A stretch of 10,517 nucleotides of DNA. It comes from an uncultured Faecalibacterium sp. (GTDB lineage Bacteria > Bacillota > Clostridia > Oscillospirales > Ruminococcaceae). The notes beneath the pieces are model-generated. The model had not been told where the DNA came from. It ran no database searches and saw nothing but the letters and a program-made list of their open reading frames with translations. The stretch lies in assembly GCA_934518555.1 (NCBI GenBank), contig CAKSXW010000066.1, positions 1 to 10,517 of the forward strand. Direction: 5' to 3'. Of this stretch, positions 1 to 7,384 are shown in pieces (within the stretch, counting starts at the first letter, position 1; every line of letters starts with the position of its first letter). A program made the position numbers and the translations under genes.

Positions 1-861
1 GCTGCGGTTGGCATCAAGGCAGAAAGCAAGGAACATGATTATACCATCCATGCAAAGAGCGTGATCCTTGCAACCGGCGGTTTTGGCGCAAACTTTGAGT
101 TGATGGCCAGCTTCAACCCGGCATTGGCCAATGCTGTGACCACCAATCACGCCGGTGCTACGGGTGATGGTATCCTGATGGCAGAAGCCATTGGTGCTGA
201 CACGGTGGACATGGATCAGATCCAGCTGCATCCCACCGTTTATCAGGAGACCGGCCTGCTGGTTTCGGAGAGCGTACGCAGCATGGGCGGTATCCTGGTC
301 AATGCTGAAGGCAAGCGTTTCTGCAACGATCTGGCTACCCGTGATGCTGTTTCTAATGCAGAATTGGAGCAGCCGGGGGCATACGCCTATATTATTTTTG
401 ACCAGCGGATTGTGGACGATCTGAAGTCCTGCCAGAAGTATATCAAAAATGGCCTGACCGTTTCTGCCGACAACTACGAAGATCTGGCAAAAGCGATGGG
501 ACTGGAAGGCGATGCCATCCAGAACTTTGTGGATACGATGGATACCTGGAACGCAGCAGTGGCAGCAGGGGAGGACAAGGAGTTTGGCCGCAACAACGGT
601 ATGGACGCTGACCTGTCTACGGCACCCTATTATGCGATCAAAATCGCACCGGGTATCCATCATACCATGGGTGGCCTGAAGATCAACACCGACGCAGAGG
701 TTCTTGATACCCAGGGGAATGTGATCCCCGGTTTGTATGCTGCTGGCGAAACCACCGGCGGTGTGCATGGCGGCAACCGTATTGGCGGCAATGCCGTGTG
801 CGACTTTGTTGTGTTTGGCCGGATCGCAGGCAACAACGCTTCGGCTTACGCAGCAGATTAA
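1..861 (+). CDS. Fumarate reductase-type FAD flavoprotein, C-terminal part (5' end outside window)
   Basis: The reading frame is open from base 1 to TAA at 859-861 and gives 286 residues; the N-terminal FAD-binding GxGxxG region lies upstream of the window. The family (soluble fumarate reductases, flavocytochrome c, urocanate reductase) reduces an activated C=C bond using FAD. The active-site signatures visible here match that family: IQLHPTV (His codon 229-231, substrate binding), LATRDAVS (Arg codon 340-342, equivalent of the proton-donor Arg), HHTMGG (658-675) and GNRIGGNA (Arg codon 778-780, substrate carboxylate binding). The motif PGLYAAGE near the C-terminus is the second FAD-contacting segment. 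No key residue is missing in the visible part, so the gene is probably functional. The true substrate (fumarate, urocanate, an acrylate) cannot be told from this half. It is followed by an 81-bp gap and a converging gene fragment. Confidence 0.93.
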   Translation, partial: AAVGIKAESKEHDYTIHAKSVILATGGFGANFELMASFNPALANAVTTNHAGATGDGILMAEAIGADTVDMDQIQLHPTVYQETGLLVSESVRSMGGILVNAEGKRFCNDLATRDAVSNAELEQPGAYAYIIFDQRIVDDLKSCQKYIKNGLTVSADNYEDLAKAMGLEGDAIQNFVDTMDTWNAAVAAGEDKEFGRNNGMDADLSTAPYYAIKIAPGIHHTMGGLKINTDAEVLDTQGNVIPGLYAAGETTGGVHGGNRIGGNAVCDFVVFGRIAGNNASAYAAD

Positions 862-884
862 ACGCAAACAAGAGCCACAGGAAT

Positions 885-939
885 AAAAATCAAGAGACGA
901 GGAGGCATTGTGCCAATTTGACACAATGCCTCCTCGTCT
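885..939 (-). terminator. 18-bp perfect hairpin, probable terminator between converging genes
   Basis: AGACGAGGAGGCATTGTG (895-912) pairs perfectly with 922-939 around a 9-base loop. Read on the minus strand, the stem starts 3 bases after the TAG of the acetolactate synthase fragment and is followed, after 5 bases, by TTTTT (885-889). This suits termination of that gene. On the plus strand the stem has no T-tract, so termination of the flavoprotein there would be weak or Rho-dependent. The 5-base offset of the T-tract is a little unusual. Confidence 0.7.
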
Positions 940-942
940 GCT

Positions 943-1410
943 CTAACTCTGCTGGTACACCTCTTTCAGGTGGGCAGAGAGCTTCATGTTTTCGCTGTAA
1001 TCCACCGGCACCACGATCACGCTGGGCACAGTCTGCCGGAAGGCTTCTTCCAGCGTGGGGATCAGGTCGGCGGCCTTTTCCACCCGGTAACCCTTGCAGT
1101 GCATGGCCTCGGCCAGCAGCTTGAAATCGGGGTTGGAGAAATCCACATAGCAGTGTTCGCCGCCAAACTGCTCCTGCTCCTTCCACTTGATGAGCCCATA
1201 GCTGGAATCCTCCCAGATCAGGGTGACAAAGGGCACGTTCTCACGCACGGCGGTCTCCAGCTCCTGGCTGTTCATCATAAAGCCGCCGTCGCCGCACACC
1301 GCCAGCACCTTTTTGCCGGGGTTCAGGAGCTTTGCCGCAAAGGCACCGGGGATGGAAAACCCCATGCTGGCAAAGCCGTTGGAGATCAGGCAGGTGTTGG
1401 GCTCGTATCT
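943..1410 (-). pseudogene. Acetolactate synthase-like ThDP enzyme, 3' fragment (5' truncated)
   Basis: About 155 residues of the C-terminal thiamine diphosphate (ThDP)-binding domain of an acetolactate synthase/ThDP-dependent enzyme, ending at TAG (943-945). Visible signatures are EPNTCLISNG (about 1375-1404), CGDGGFMMNSQELETAV (the GDG Mg/ThDP motif), LIWEDSSYGLIKW and a C-terminal VVPVDYSENMKL. Family members run about 550-570 residues and convert two pyruvates to acetolactate, so roughly three quarters, including the pyruvate/FAD-like domains, are absent. Homology-like sequence stops near 1405-1410, and an in-frame stop lies at 1432-1434 further upstream on this strand. An internal ATG at 1363-1365 could start a 140-residue product, but it would lack the catalytic N-terminal domain. 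The fragment is very likely non-functional. The remaining sequence has no internal frameshift, so the truncation appears recent, or results from a chimeric join. Confidence 0.85.
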
Positions 1411-1411
1411 C

Positions 1412-1717
1412 AGCCGGGTCGGCTTGCTGCGCTACAACTGCCACAGTGGATATCTGTCGTCTGTTGTGCAGGAAAATGAGATGGCCGATGTGCTCACCCC
1501 GGCAGGCGGCATTTTCCGCCGCTTTGTGGAGCCGGGCCAGGAAGTGGAGTATGGTCAGAAATTGGGCGTGATCCTTGACCCGTTCACGGCAGAGGTACAA
1601 GCAGAGATCACCTGCCCCACCAGCGGCGTTGTTTTCTTTGCGCTGAAAAAAACGCTGACAACAGAGCACGAGGTCGCATTCAAGGTCATCCGGCGGCTCC
1701 ATGGGGGCTGTTTATAA
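1412..1717 (+). pseudogene. Aspartoacylase/AstE-type deacylase, C-terminal fragment (5' truncated)
   Basis: About 100 residues ending at TAA (1715-1717). The segment resembles the C-terminal beta-barrel domain of the succinylglutamate desuccinylase/aspartoacylase family of zinc hydrolases, with LTPAGGIF, VEPGQEVEYGQKLGVILDP and a later CPTSGVVFF that follow the family pattern. Full members run about 320-370 residues. The Zn-binding His/Glu residues and catalytic Glu lie in the missing N-terminal domain, so no hydrolase activity is expected. An in-frame ATG at 1481 has an AGGA seven bases upstream and could give a 78-residue product, but this looks incidental. The frame remains open leftwards past 1412 only as a shadow of the acetolactate synthase fragment. 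Its 3' end converges on the three-gene operon, with 32 bp between the stop codons. Confidence 0.75.
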
Positions 1718-1740
1718 AAAAATGCAGCCCCCTGCGGCTG
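1716..1740 (-). terminator. Rho-independent terminator of the three-gene operon
   Basis: On the minus strand, starting 9 bases after the gene 3 stop, CAGCC (1736-1740) pairs with GGCTG (1725-1729) around GCAGGG, followed by CA and TTTTTTT (1716-1722). The stem is short but GC-rich and the T-tract is strong. An overlapping alternative stem (GGGGGCTG 1703-1710 with CAGCCCCC 1725-1732) could form on either strand. Confidence 0.7.
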
Positions 1741-1749
1741 GCGGCTGGG

Positions 1750-3273
1750 TCATCCCAGGTCCTGGGAGGCCAGCACCAGCCGCATTTGCCCGTTTTTCTG
1801 GATATCCAGCCGCAGGTTCTGCCGCAGCAGCTCCTCAAAGGCGGCCTGCTCTTGAGGGGAGCAGGGTTCCGGCAGGGGGGCCAGCTGCTTTGCAATGAGC
1901 TCCTGCAGGTTGTAAGGAAGATCCAGAGGAAAGACCTGCCGCAGGGCCTCCAGCGCCATGTCCTGCCGCTGGGCGTGCTCCTGGGGTTCTTCCGCAGGCA
2001 GCTGGCCCAAAAGGTCCTCCAGCACACAGAAGTTCTCCGGGCTGCTGAGCTGCCGCAGCAAAAGGTCCGAGGGCTGCTGGGCCAGGACCACAAAAAAGTT
2101 CCTTTTGTCCAGCACACCGTTGGCCTTCAGCCCCACGATCATCTCCTCCGAGGGGGTGATGAACACATAGGCTGCATTGGCGGCGGCCATTATGCCCCGG
2201 ACCCCCAGGTCCGCAGTCAGCCGCTGGGCCCAGCTTTGGGAGGCGTATTCCTCCCGGGGCTCCACCAGGGTCAGGTTGGCCTGCTCCTCTCGCAGCCAGG
2301 TACTCCATAAAGAGGCTTTGTCGTGGGGGCAGTAGAGGATGCACTGCCCCAGCTGATTTTCGTTCAGCTGGCGGAGCAGGGGCAGCAGGAACCGCAGTTC
2401 CCGGGTGTGGATGCCGGCTCCGTCGATGAACACCGGATACAGGTAGTTGCCCTCCGGCCGCAAAAAGTGGGCCAGCTTTTCCGGCCCCGGGGTCCCGTAG
2501 CTGCGGCGGTAGCACCGCAGGTCCGGCACGGGCTTGTGATTCTGAGTGTACAGTAGGTCCAAAAACTTATCGTCCCCCTGAAAGATATTGCACCCACCGG
2601 GCATATCCAGGCTCAGGTAGCAGCCAAAGGGGTAGGCTGTCCGGCTGGAACGGTAGGGCAGGTTTTTGACCTCCTCCTTTTTCAGGCTGCCCGGGTAGAG
2701 CATGGCTTTTTTCAAAAGATCGAAGGCGATCCCCTGAAAGGCCGGCAGGCGGCGCAGCTGCTCAAAGGCCTCGCCGATCTTCCGGTTGATGGTCAACAGG
2801 TGATCGTTCAGGTCTGCACCCGGTGCAGGTAGGGCGCAGCCATCCTGGTGGAGCCTGGTGAGGACGTTGGGCCGCTCCACATATTTTTGGAGGAACTGGT
2901 TATACCCGGCGTCCTTTACGGCGTTGCAGGCTTCGTCAAAGTTCCGCATAATGGCCATGCGAATCTGGCAAAGGTTCCGGACCGTCCGGCAGGCACTGCT
3001 GCGGTCCAGGGTGTTGTAGATGCTCTGATGCAGCAGTGCCACGTCGTCGTCCGGCATAAAGTTGCGCTGCCGCACCCCGATCAAATACCCCATGGTGGAG
3101 CAAAGATCGTGGGTGGGCACATAGCCCTGCCGACGGCAGGCCGCCCGGGCCTGTTCCAGGACAGCCGGGTCCCGATTGGGTTTTTCTTCCTCCGGCTCGG
3201 GGGCAGGAGCAGTTTGGGGCAGGGCTGCGGAATTGGCAGCTGCCGCAGAAGAACGACGTTTTTGTCTGGGCAT
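1750..3273 (-). CDS. Unrecognised 507-aa protein, third gene of helicase/TIR operon; possible NYN/PIN-like core
   Basis: I do not recognise the family. Start: ATG 3271-3273, one base after the stop of the upstream gene, with AGGAG (3283-3287) nine bases before it. Stop: TGA 1750-1752. Residues 1-35 are a low-complexity Ala/Pro/Glu tail. Residues 36-270 look mostly helical with scattered Cys (46, 58, 95, 102, 116, 146, 218, 228, 254) in no clear metal pattern. Residues 278-400 alternate strands and helices: a hydrophobic strand ending FIDGAG (Asp284), a strand CILYCPHD, a helix with TADLGVRG (Asp355), a strand ending FITPSEEM (Glu376/377), then NFFVVLA. Order and acidic positions resemble NYN/PIN-type metal-dependent RNases, though the last motif is degenerate. 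A non-catalytic Rossmann-like fold is equally possible. No signal peptide or membrane segment is seen, so the protein is probably cytosolic. Tight coupling to the helicase genes suggests it belongs to the same complex. Confidence 0.92.
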   Translation of the reverse strand: MPRQKRRSSAAAANSAALPQTAPAPEPEEEKPNRDPAVLEQARAACRRQGYVPTHDLCSTMGYLIGVRQRNFMPDDDVALLHQSIYNTLDRSSACRTVRNLCQIRMAIMRNFDEACNAVKDAGYNQFLQKYVERPNVLTRLHQDGCALPAPGADLNDHLLTINRKIGEAFEQLRRLPAFQGIAFDLLKKAMLYPGSLKKEEVKNLPYRSSRTAYPFGCYLSLDMPGGCNIFQGDDKFLDLLYTQNHKPVPDLRCYRRSYGTPGPEKLAHFLRPEGNYLYPVFIDGAGIHTRELRFLLPLLRQLNENQLGQCILYCPHDKASLWSTWLREEQANLTLVEPREEYASQSWAQRLTADLGVRGIMAAANAAYVFITPSEEMIVGLKANGVLDKRNFFVVLAQQPSDLLLRQLSSPENFCVLEDLLGQLPAEEPQEHAQRQDMALEALRQVFPLDLPYNLQELIAKQLAPLPEPCSPQEQAAFEELLRQNLRLDIQKNGQMRLVLASQDLG

Positions 3274-3274
3274 T

Positions 3275-6200
3275 TTAGGATACTCCTCTCATTTGTTGGA
3301 AGATCTGCCGGATCAGGTCCTGGATGGCTTCCGGGGTGCTGGGGCAATAGCTGGAGGTCACGTTTCCCAGCACCTGGGCAGCATTCCCCTGGACGGCACC
3401 GCACTGGAGATAAAAGAGGTCCTGGCTGGCGTTGCCCTGGCGGAGGGCATCCAGCTCCTGGCGGCAATAATGGTTGGCCAGATAATAGTTGTCGTAGAGC
3501 ACGATGCCCACCGATGCCTCACGGTAGGCTGCCAGGGCTGTCTCTTGTTGGCCGCAAAACAGCCCACTGGCCCGGCGGTTATGGTCGAACAGGACCTGGT
3601 CCTCTCCAAATTCCTGGTTCAGGGCCTCCACAAAGGGGGTCAGCCACTGGATCTTGTCAGCCTGGCCGGGCTGATAGCGGCCCTGATCGTCATAGTGTGC
3701 ATAGCTGATGGCCACCCGGTAGGAGGCAGGCTTCCACTTGGCCAGGAACTGACGGATGGCCCAGAACTTCTCCTGGGCAGAGGGGCAGACCTCCGGGTAG
3801 GCGTTGCGGTTGTTTTCTTCCCAGCGCATCCCAAGGCCCGCTCCGTGGGGAGCGTTCCAGGCACGCAGGGCCTGTTGGCTGTCCAGCAGCACCAGGCAGT
3901 TCAGGAAGGACAGGGCCGGGTTGTGGCCCTGATGATACAGGAAATTGTAGAGAGACTGGCGGCTTTCCAGGGTGGCGGAGTCCAGCAGGATGACGGTGGG
4001 GAGGTTCGGGTCTGCCGCAGTCTGCAGAGCACTGCCCCAGGGCAGCAGCCGGTAAGACCGCAGCTCCGGGTCGGCCGTCAGCAGCGCCAGCAGCCGCTCC
4101 GGGGCGTTGTCCCAGTCCAGCAGGATCTGATACCGGGGCTCCTCGCAGGCAGGCTCCGCCTGCCGGTAATTGTCCGCCTTGCGGTCGATGACGCTGCGGC
4201 TGTAGCCCCGCAGGTCTGTCAGGGTCTGGTACAGGAGATTGGCCGCCTGGTTGTTCTTCATGGTCGCATGGGAGCAGAGGAGACCGATCAGGGCCATGCT
4301 GCTGAGGATGCGGCCACAGCCCAGGGCGGCGGTGCCGCTCTTGGCTGCACGCTGCTGTTCCAGCTGCTTTTGCAGGGGCCAGCTCTCCTCCTGGAAGGCG
4401 GCAGAGGGGATGATCAGCAGCCGCTGCTCCAGGGGGCTTGCCGGGTCAAAGTAGTCGTTGAGGCTCAGATCGGTAACAGTGGAGACCTGCTCCCTGGGCA
4501 AAAAGGCAATGTGCAGGTCCTTGGTCACAACGCCTGCGTCCCCGTTGGACTGGAAAAGCCAGCGGTAGAATTTGTTTTTGTGAGACTTGATGCTGCTGCA
4601 CAGCCCCAGAGGGTTGGCACCGTCGGTGCGGGTGCAGCTCTGCAGCACCTGGTCCAGCTGCTGGAACCAGTCGGACGCCGTGACACCGTCCCCTTCGGCA
4701 GCCAGCTTCAGCAGGCTGTCCACCCACTGGGGGTCCAGCTCCGGGTCCTCTGCCAGCTTTCGCTGCAGGGCCCTCCGGCTCTCGGCGTAATAGACGGCAT
4801 TGAGCTGGCTGGTCAGGTCATGATATTTGTGGTCCGGGATCACGCTCCGCCGTTCCTGGGGGGAGGCTTCGTAAAGATACTCGATGAGGGATCTTCCGCT
4901 CTTTTTCGCCCGTTGGAACAGCTCCAGCAGCATCTGACGGTCGATGCCCTGGATGTGGCGGTTGGCCAGCAGGGTCAGCTCCCGGGGCATCCCGTATTTT
5001 ACCCGGCAGCTCAGGCTGTACAGCTCCCGCTGGTAGGCACTCAGATCCGGGTCTTGAGCAAGGGTCTGGGCAGTCAGGAAATGGTCCTGGATCAGGTGGC
5101 TGGCGGCCTCCAGCTGGAAGGCGCAGACCTCCGCAAAGCGTTCCAGATCGCCGATGCTGAACAGGGGAGCCTCCTCCGGGGCATCCTCCTCCGGGAGGTC
5201 CTCCTTCCGAGGGGCCAGCCCCAGCTTTTTTTGCAGGTCCCCAAAGCTGGTCCCTCTGGCCCAGTAGTACATGGCCAGGGTCCGGAACAGGGCAACATAA
5301 TCGGCGGTCTCCACGCTGGGCCGGGAGGAAAGGAATCGATCAAGCTCCGAGCCCTCCGGCAGCAGCTGAGCAGGCTCCTCCGGGTCCTCCACCAGGGTCT
5401 GCAGGGCCTTGATCAGTTTGGGCCGGAAGGCGCTGATATCGCCCCCGGCCCGGGGCACCAGGTCCAGGGTGTGGCCTTTGCGGATCTCGTCGTTCTGGCA
5501 CACCAGAAACAACAGGTCCGGCAGCCAGCGGTCACTGCGGATCTCTGCCGGGGTCACCTTTTGCAGGGGGTCCGGGTAGTCGGTGCTTTGGTCCAGATGC
5601 CCAAAGATCATCCGCAAAGCCCAGGTGGTATCCAGGCAGAAGGCGTAGGGGGCCAGTGCTTTGGCGGCCTGGCGCAGCTGGTAGGTGGGCTTCCGCTTCA
5701 GCCTGTCTCGCTGGACCAGCTGGCAGTCCTCCAGGCTCTCCAGCATGACGGCAGGGTCCAGGGCCTTGGCTCCGCAGCAGTGGGAGAGGCTGGCTTGGTC
5801 GATGGCACAGATCCGCTGGGCGGTGATGTCGCAGTCCATGAGCTGGGGCAGGTAGTAGGGGGCCAGCTCCTCCTCCCGGCAGCGGCCGGACTGGGGGTCG
5901 CTGCTGCCTGTCAGGGCCGAAACGATGGGCACCGGACGGGTCCGGGCGGTGTAACGGTCCAGCTCGGAGCTGGTGATCAGCAGGTAGCTCTGGCCGTGAT
6001 CGCACAGGCCCAGGCGGCCTGCCCGGCCAATGATATTTTTATATTCCTGCTGGGTCAGGGCCACCGGGGTGCTGCCGCCCCGGTAGACCTTGTTGTCGGT
6101 GATGATCACCGCTTCAAAAGGCAGGTTGACGCCTACGGTAAGGGTCTCGGTGGCCACGATCACATCCAGACAACGGGCGTGGTTTTCCACGGCCTCTCGC

Positions 6201-7384
6201 AGGCCGGAACTCATGCTGGCATGGTGGTAGGCAATGCCATGGGCAGCCAGCCGCAGGATCTGCTTGGTATCTCCGTCGCCGCTGCATTCCAGCAGGGCCT
6301 GCCGGAACTCCGGGTCCAGCTCCCGTGGGGGGAACAGCTCCCCCAGAGACTGCACCAGGCCATTGGCCAGCCGCCGTGCGCCGTTCTGGCTGGGCACAAA
6401 GATCAAGGTCCGGGGCACCTGCTCCTTGTTGTCCTGGGCCAGATTCCGGAGGATGGTCCGCAAAGCAGCACTGCTCCGAGCTTTGAAAGGGATGGAACGG
6501 AGCCCCAGGGCCTGCCCCTGCTGCATCTCCCCGACAGGGGCTGGGGCAGGCACCGCACCGGAAGTCAGCGGCTCCTCTTGGGGGATCTTCTGCAGGTAGC
6601 AGCAGTCGTCGTCCAGGGTGATGATGGTCTCGTCCAGCCCCACCGGACGAGTGGTGCTTTCCAGGACCTCCACACCGCCGGGCTGGTCCTCTCCGGCTTC
6701 CTGGGAGGACTGGCCCAACCATTTCCGGACATACTTTACGTCGCAGTCGGTGGTGGTCAGGCAGATGATACGCAGGGCACTGCCGACCTGCTGCATGGCG
6801 ATCTGCAGGGACACCTCCAGCTTGGGCCCACGGGATTCCATGGCCATCATGGTCAGCTCGTCCACTACGATAAGGCCGCAGTTGTTCAGGATGCGGCAGT
6901 TGGGCTGGCAAAGCATGGAAAACAGCTTTTCGTACACCAGGATGCCCACGTCGTAATCCCCGTGGATCAGGTCCTCGTCGTTTTCCTGGTAATCGCTGGA
7001 GCTGGCAAAGACCCGGGTACGGGTCTGGCTGAAGTCCTCCTGGAAGTGGCGATAACGTTCCTTTACCATGGCTTTGAAGGGCACCAGGACCAGCACCTGC
7101 TTCTGGTTTGCCAGGGCGTCGATGGTGGCCAGCTCCGACAACAGGGTCTTGCCCGCAGAGGTGGCCGCCTGGATGATCAGGTTTTTGCCCTTGAAAAGGC
7201 TGCCCTCCCAGCTGCCCCAGAAAAACGGGTCCTCCAGTGCCATGCGCTGGAGGTTGGTGAGCCGAAAGGTCCCCCCAAAGGCGGCACGGTCCTGCATATT
7301 TTGCAGCACCGAGTCCCATTTGGTGCCCCAAAGCAGGCTCCGGTCCGGGTCGGCGTTTTTAAGCTCTATCAAACAGTTATTCAT
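3275..7384 (-). CDS. Ski2-like SF2 helicase fused to C-terminal TIR domain (1369 aa)
   Basis: Start: ATG 7382-7384, sharing its A with the TGA of the upstream gene, preceded by GAGGAG (7393-7398) at 8-base spacing. Layout by residue: RecA-like domain 1 with Walker A AATSAGKT (73-80), VPFKAM (101-106), motif II DELT (175-178) followed by ESRGPKL (Ski2-like signature) and LTTTD (209-213); RecA-like domain 2 with TLIFVPS, HHASMSSGLREAVE, motif V ATETLTVGVNLP (411-422) and motif VI QEYKNIIGRAGR (446-457); a probable winged helix near 540-590; about 600 residues without a recognised domain; and a TIR domain at 1221-1369. The TIR shows VAISYAHYDD, LFDHNRRASG and YLANHYCRQEL, where Glu1310 matches the catalytic Glu of NAD-cleaving TIRs. 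The helicase presumably binds foreign or aberrant nucleic acid and gates TIR NADase activity, leading to cell arrest or death. That role is inferred from family behaviour. No transmembrane segment is seen. Confidence 0.96.
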   Translation of the reverse strand: MNNCLIELKNADPDRSLLWGTKWDSVLQNMQDRAAFGGTFRLTNLQRMALEDPFFWGSWEGSLFKGKNLIIQAATSAGKTLLSELATIDALANQKQVLVLVPFKAMVKERYRHFQEDFSQTRTRVFASSSDYQENDEDLIHGDYDVGILVYEKLFSMLCQPNCRILNNCGLIVVDELTMMAMESRGPKLEVSLQIAMQQVGSALRIICLTTTDCDVKYVRKWLGQSSQEAGEDQPGGVEVLESTTRPVGLDETIITLDDDCCYLQKIPQEEPLTSGAVPAPAPVGEMQQGQALGLRSIPFKARSSAALRTILRNLAQDNKEQVPRTLIFVPSQNGARRLANGLVQSLGELFPPRELDPEFRQALLECSGDGDTKQILRLAAHGIAYHHASMSSGLREAVENHARCLDVIVATETLTVGVNLPFEAVIITDNKVYRGGSTPVALTQQEYKNIIGRAGRLGLCDHGQSYLLITSSELDRYTARTRPVPIVSALTGSSDPQSGRCREEELAPYYLPQLMDCDITAQRICAIDQASLSHCCGAKALDPAVMLESLEDCQLVQRDRLKRKPTYQLRQAAKALAPYAFCLDTTWALRMIFGHLDQSTDYPDPLQKVTPAEIRSDRWLPDLLFLVCQNDEIRKGHTLDLVPRAGGDISAFRPKLIKALQTLVEDPEEPAQLLPEGSELDRFLSSRPSVETADYVALFRTLAMYYWARGTSFGDLQKKLGLAPRKEDLPEEDAPEEAPLFSIGDLERFAEVCAFQLEAASHLIQDHFLTAQTLAQDPDLSAYQRELYSLSCRVKYGMPRELTLLANRHIQGIDRQMLLELFQRAKKSGRSLIEYLYEASPQERRSVIPDHKYHDLTSQLNAVYYAESRRALQRKLAEDPELDPQWVDSLLKLAAEGDGVTASDWFQQLDQVLQSCTRTDGANPLGLCSSIKSHKNKFYRWLFQSNGDAGVVTKDLHIAFLPREQVSTVTDLSLNDYFDPASPLEQRLLIIPSAAFQEESWPLQKQLEQQRAAKSGTAALGCGRILSSMALIGLLCSHATMKNNQAANLLYQTLTDLRGYSRSVIDRKADNYRQAEPACEEPRYQILLDWDNAPERLLALLTADPELRSYRLLPWGSALQTAADPNLPTVILLDSATLESRQSLYNFLYHQGHNPALSFLNCLVLLDSQQALRAWNAPHGAGLGMRWEENNRNAYPEVCPSAQEKFWAIRQFLAKWKPASYRVAISYAHYDDQGRYQPGQADKIQWLTPFVEALNQEFGEDQVLFDHNRRASGLFCGQQETALAAYREASVGIVLYDNYYLANHYCRQELDALRQGNASQDLFYLQCGAVQGNAAQVLGNVTSSYCPSTPEAIQDLIRQIFQQMRGVS

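Noticed and set aside
970..1479. A plus-strand frame running across the 1405-1420 junction
   Set aside because: It is antisense to the acetolactate synthase fragment and out of frame with the aspartoacylase fragment; no family resemblance in the translation.
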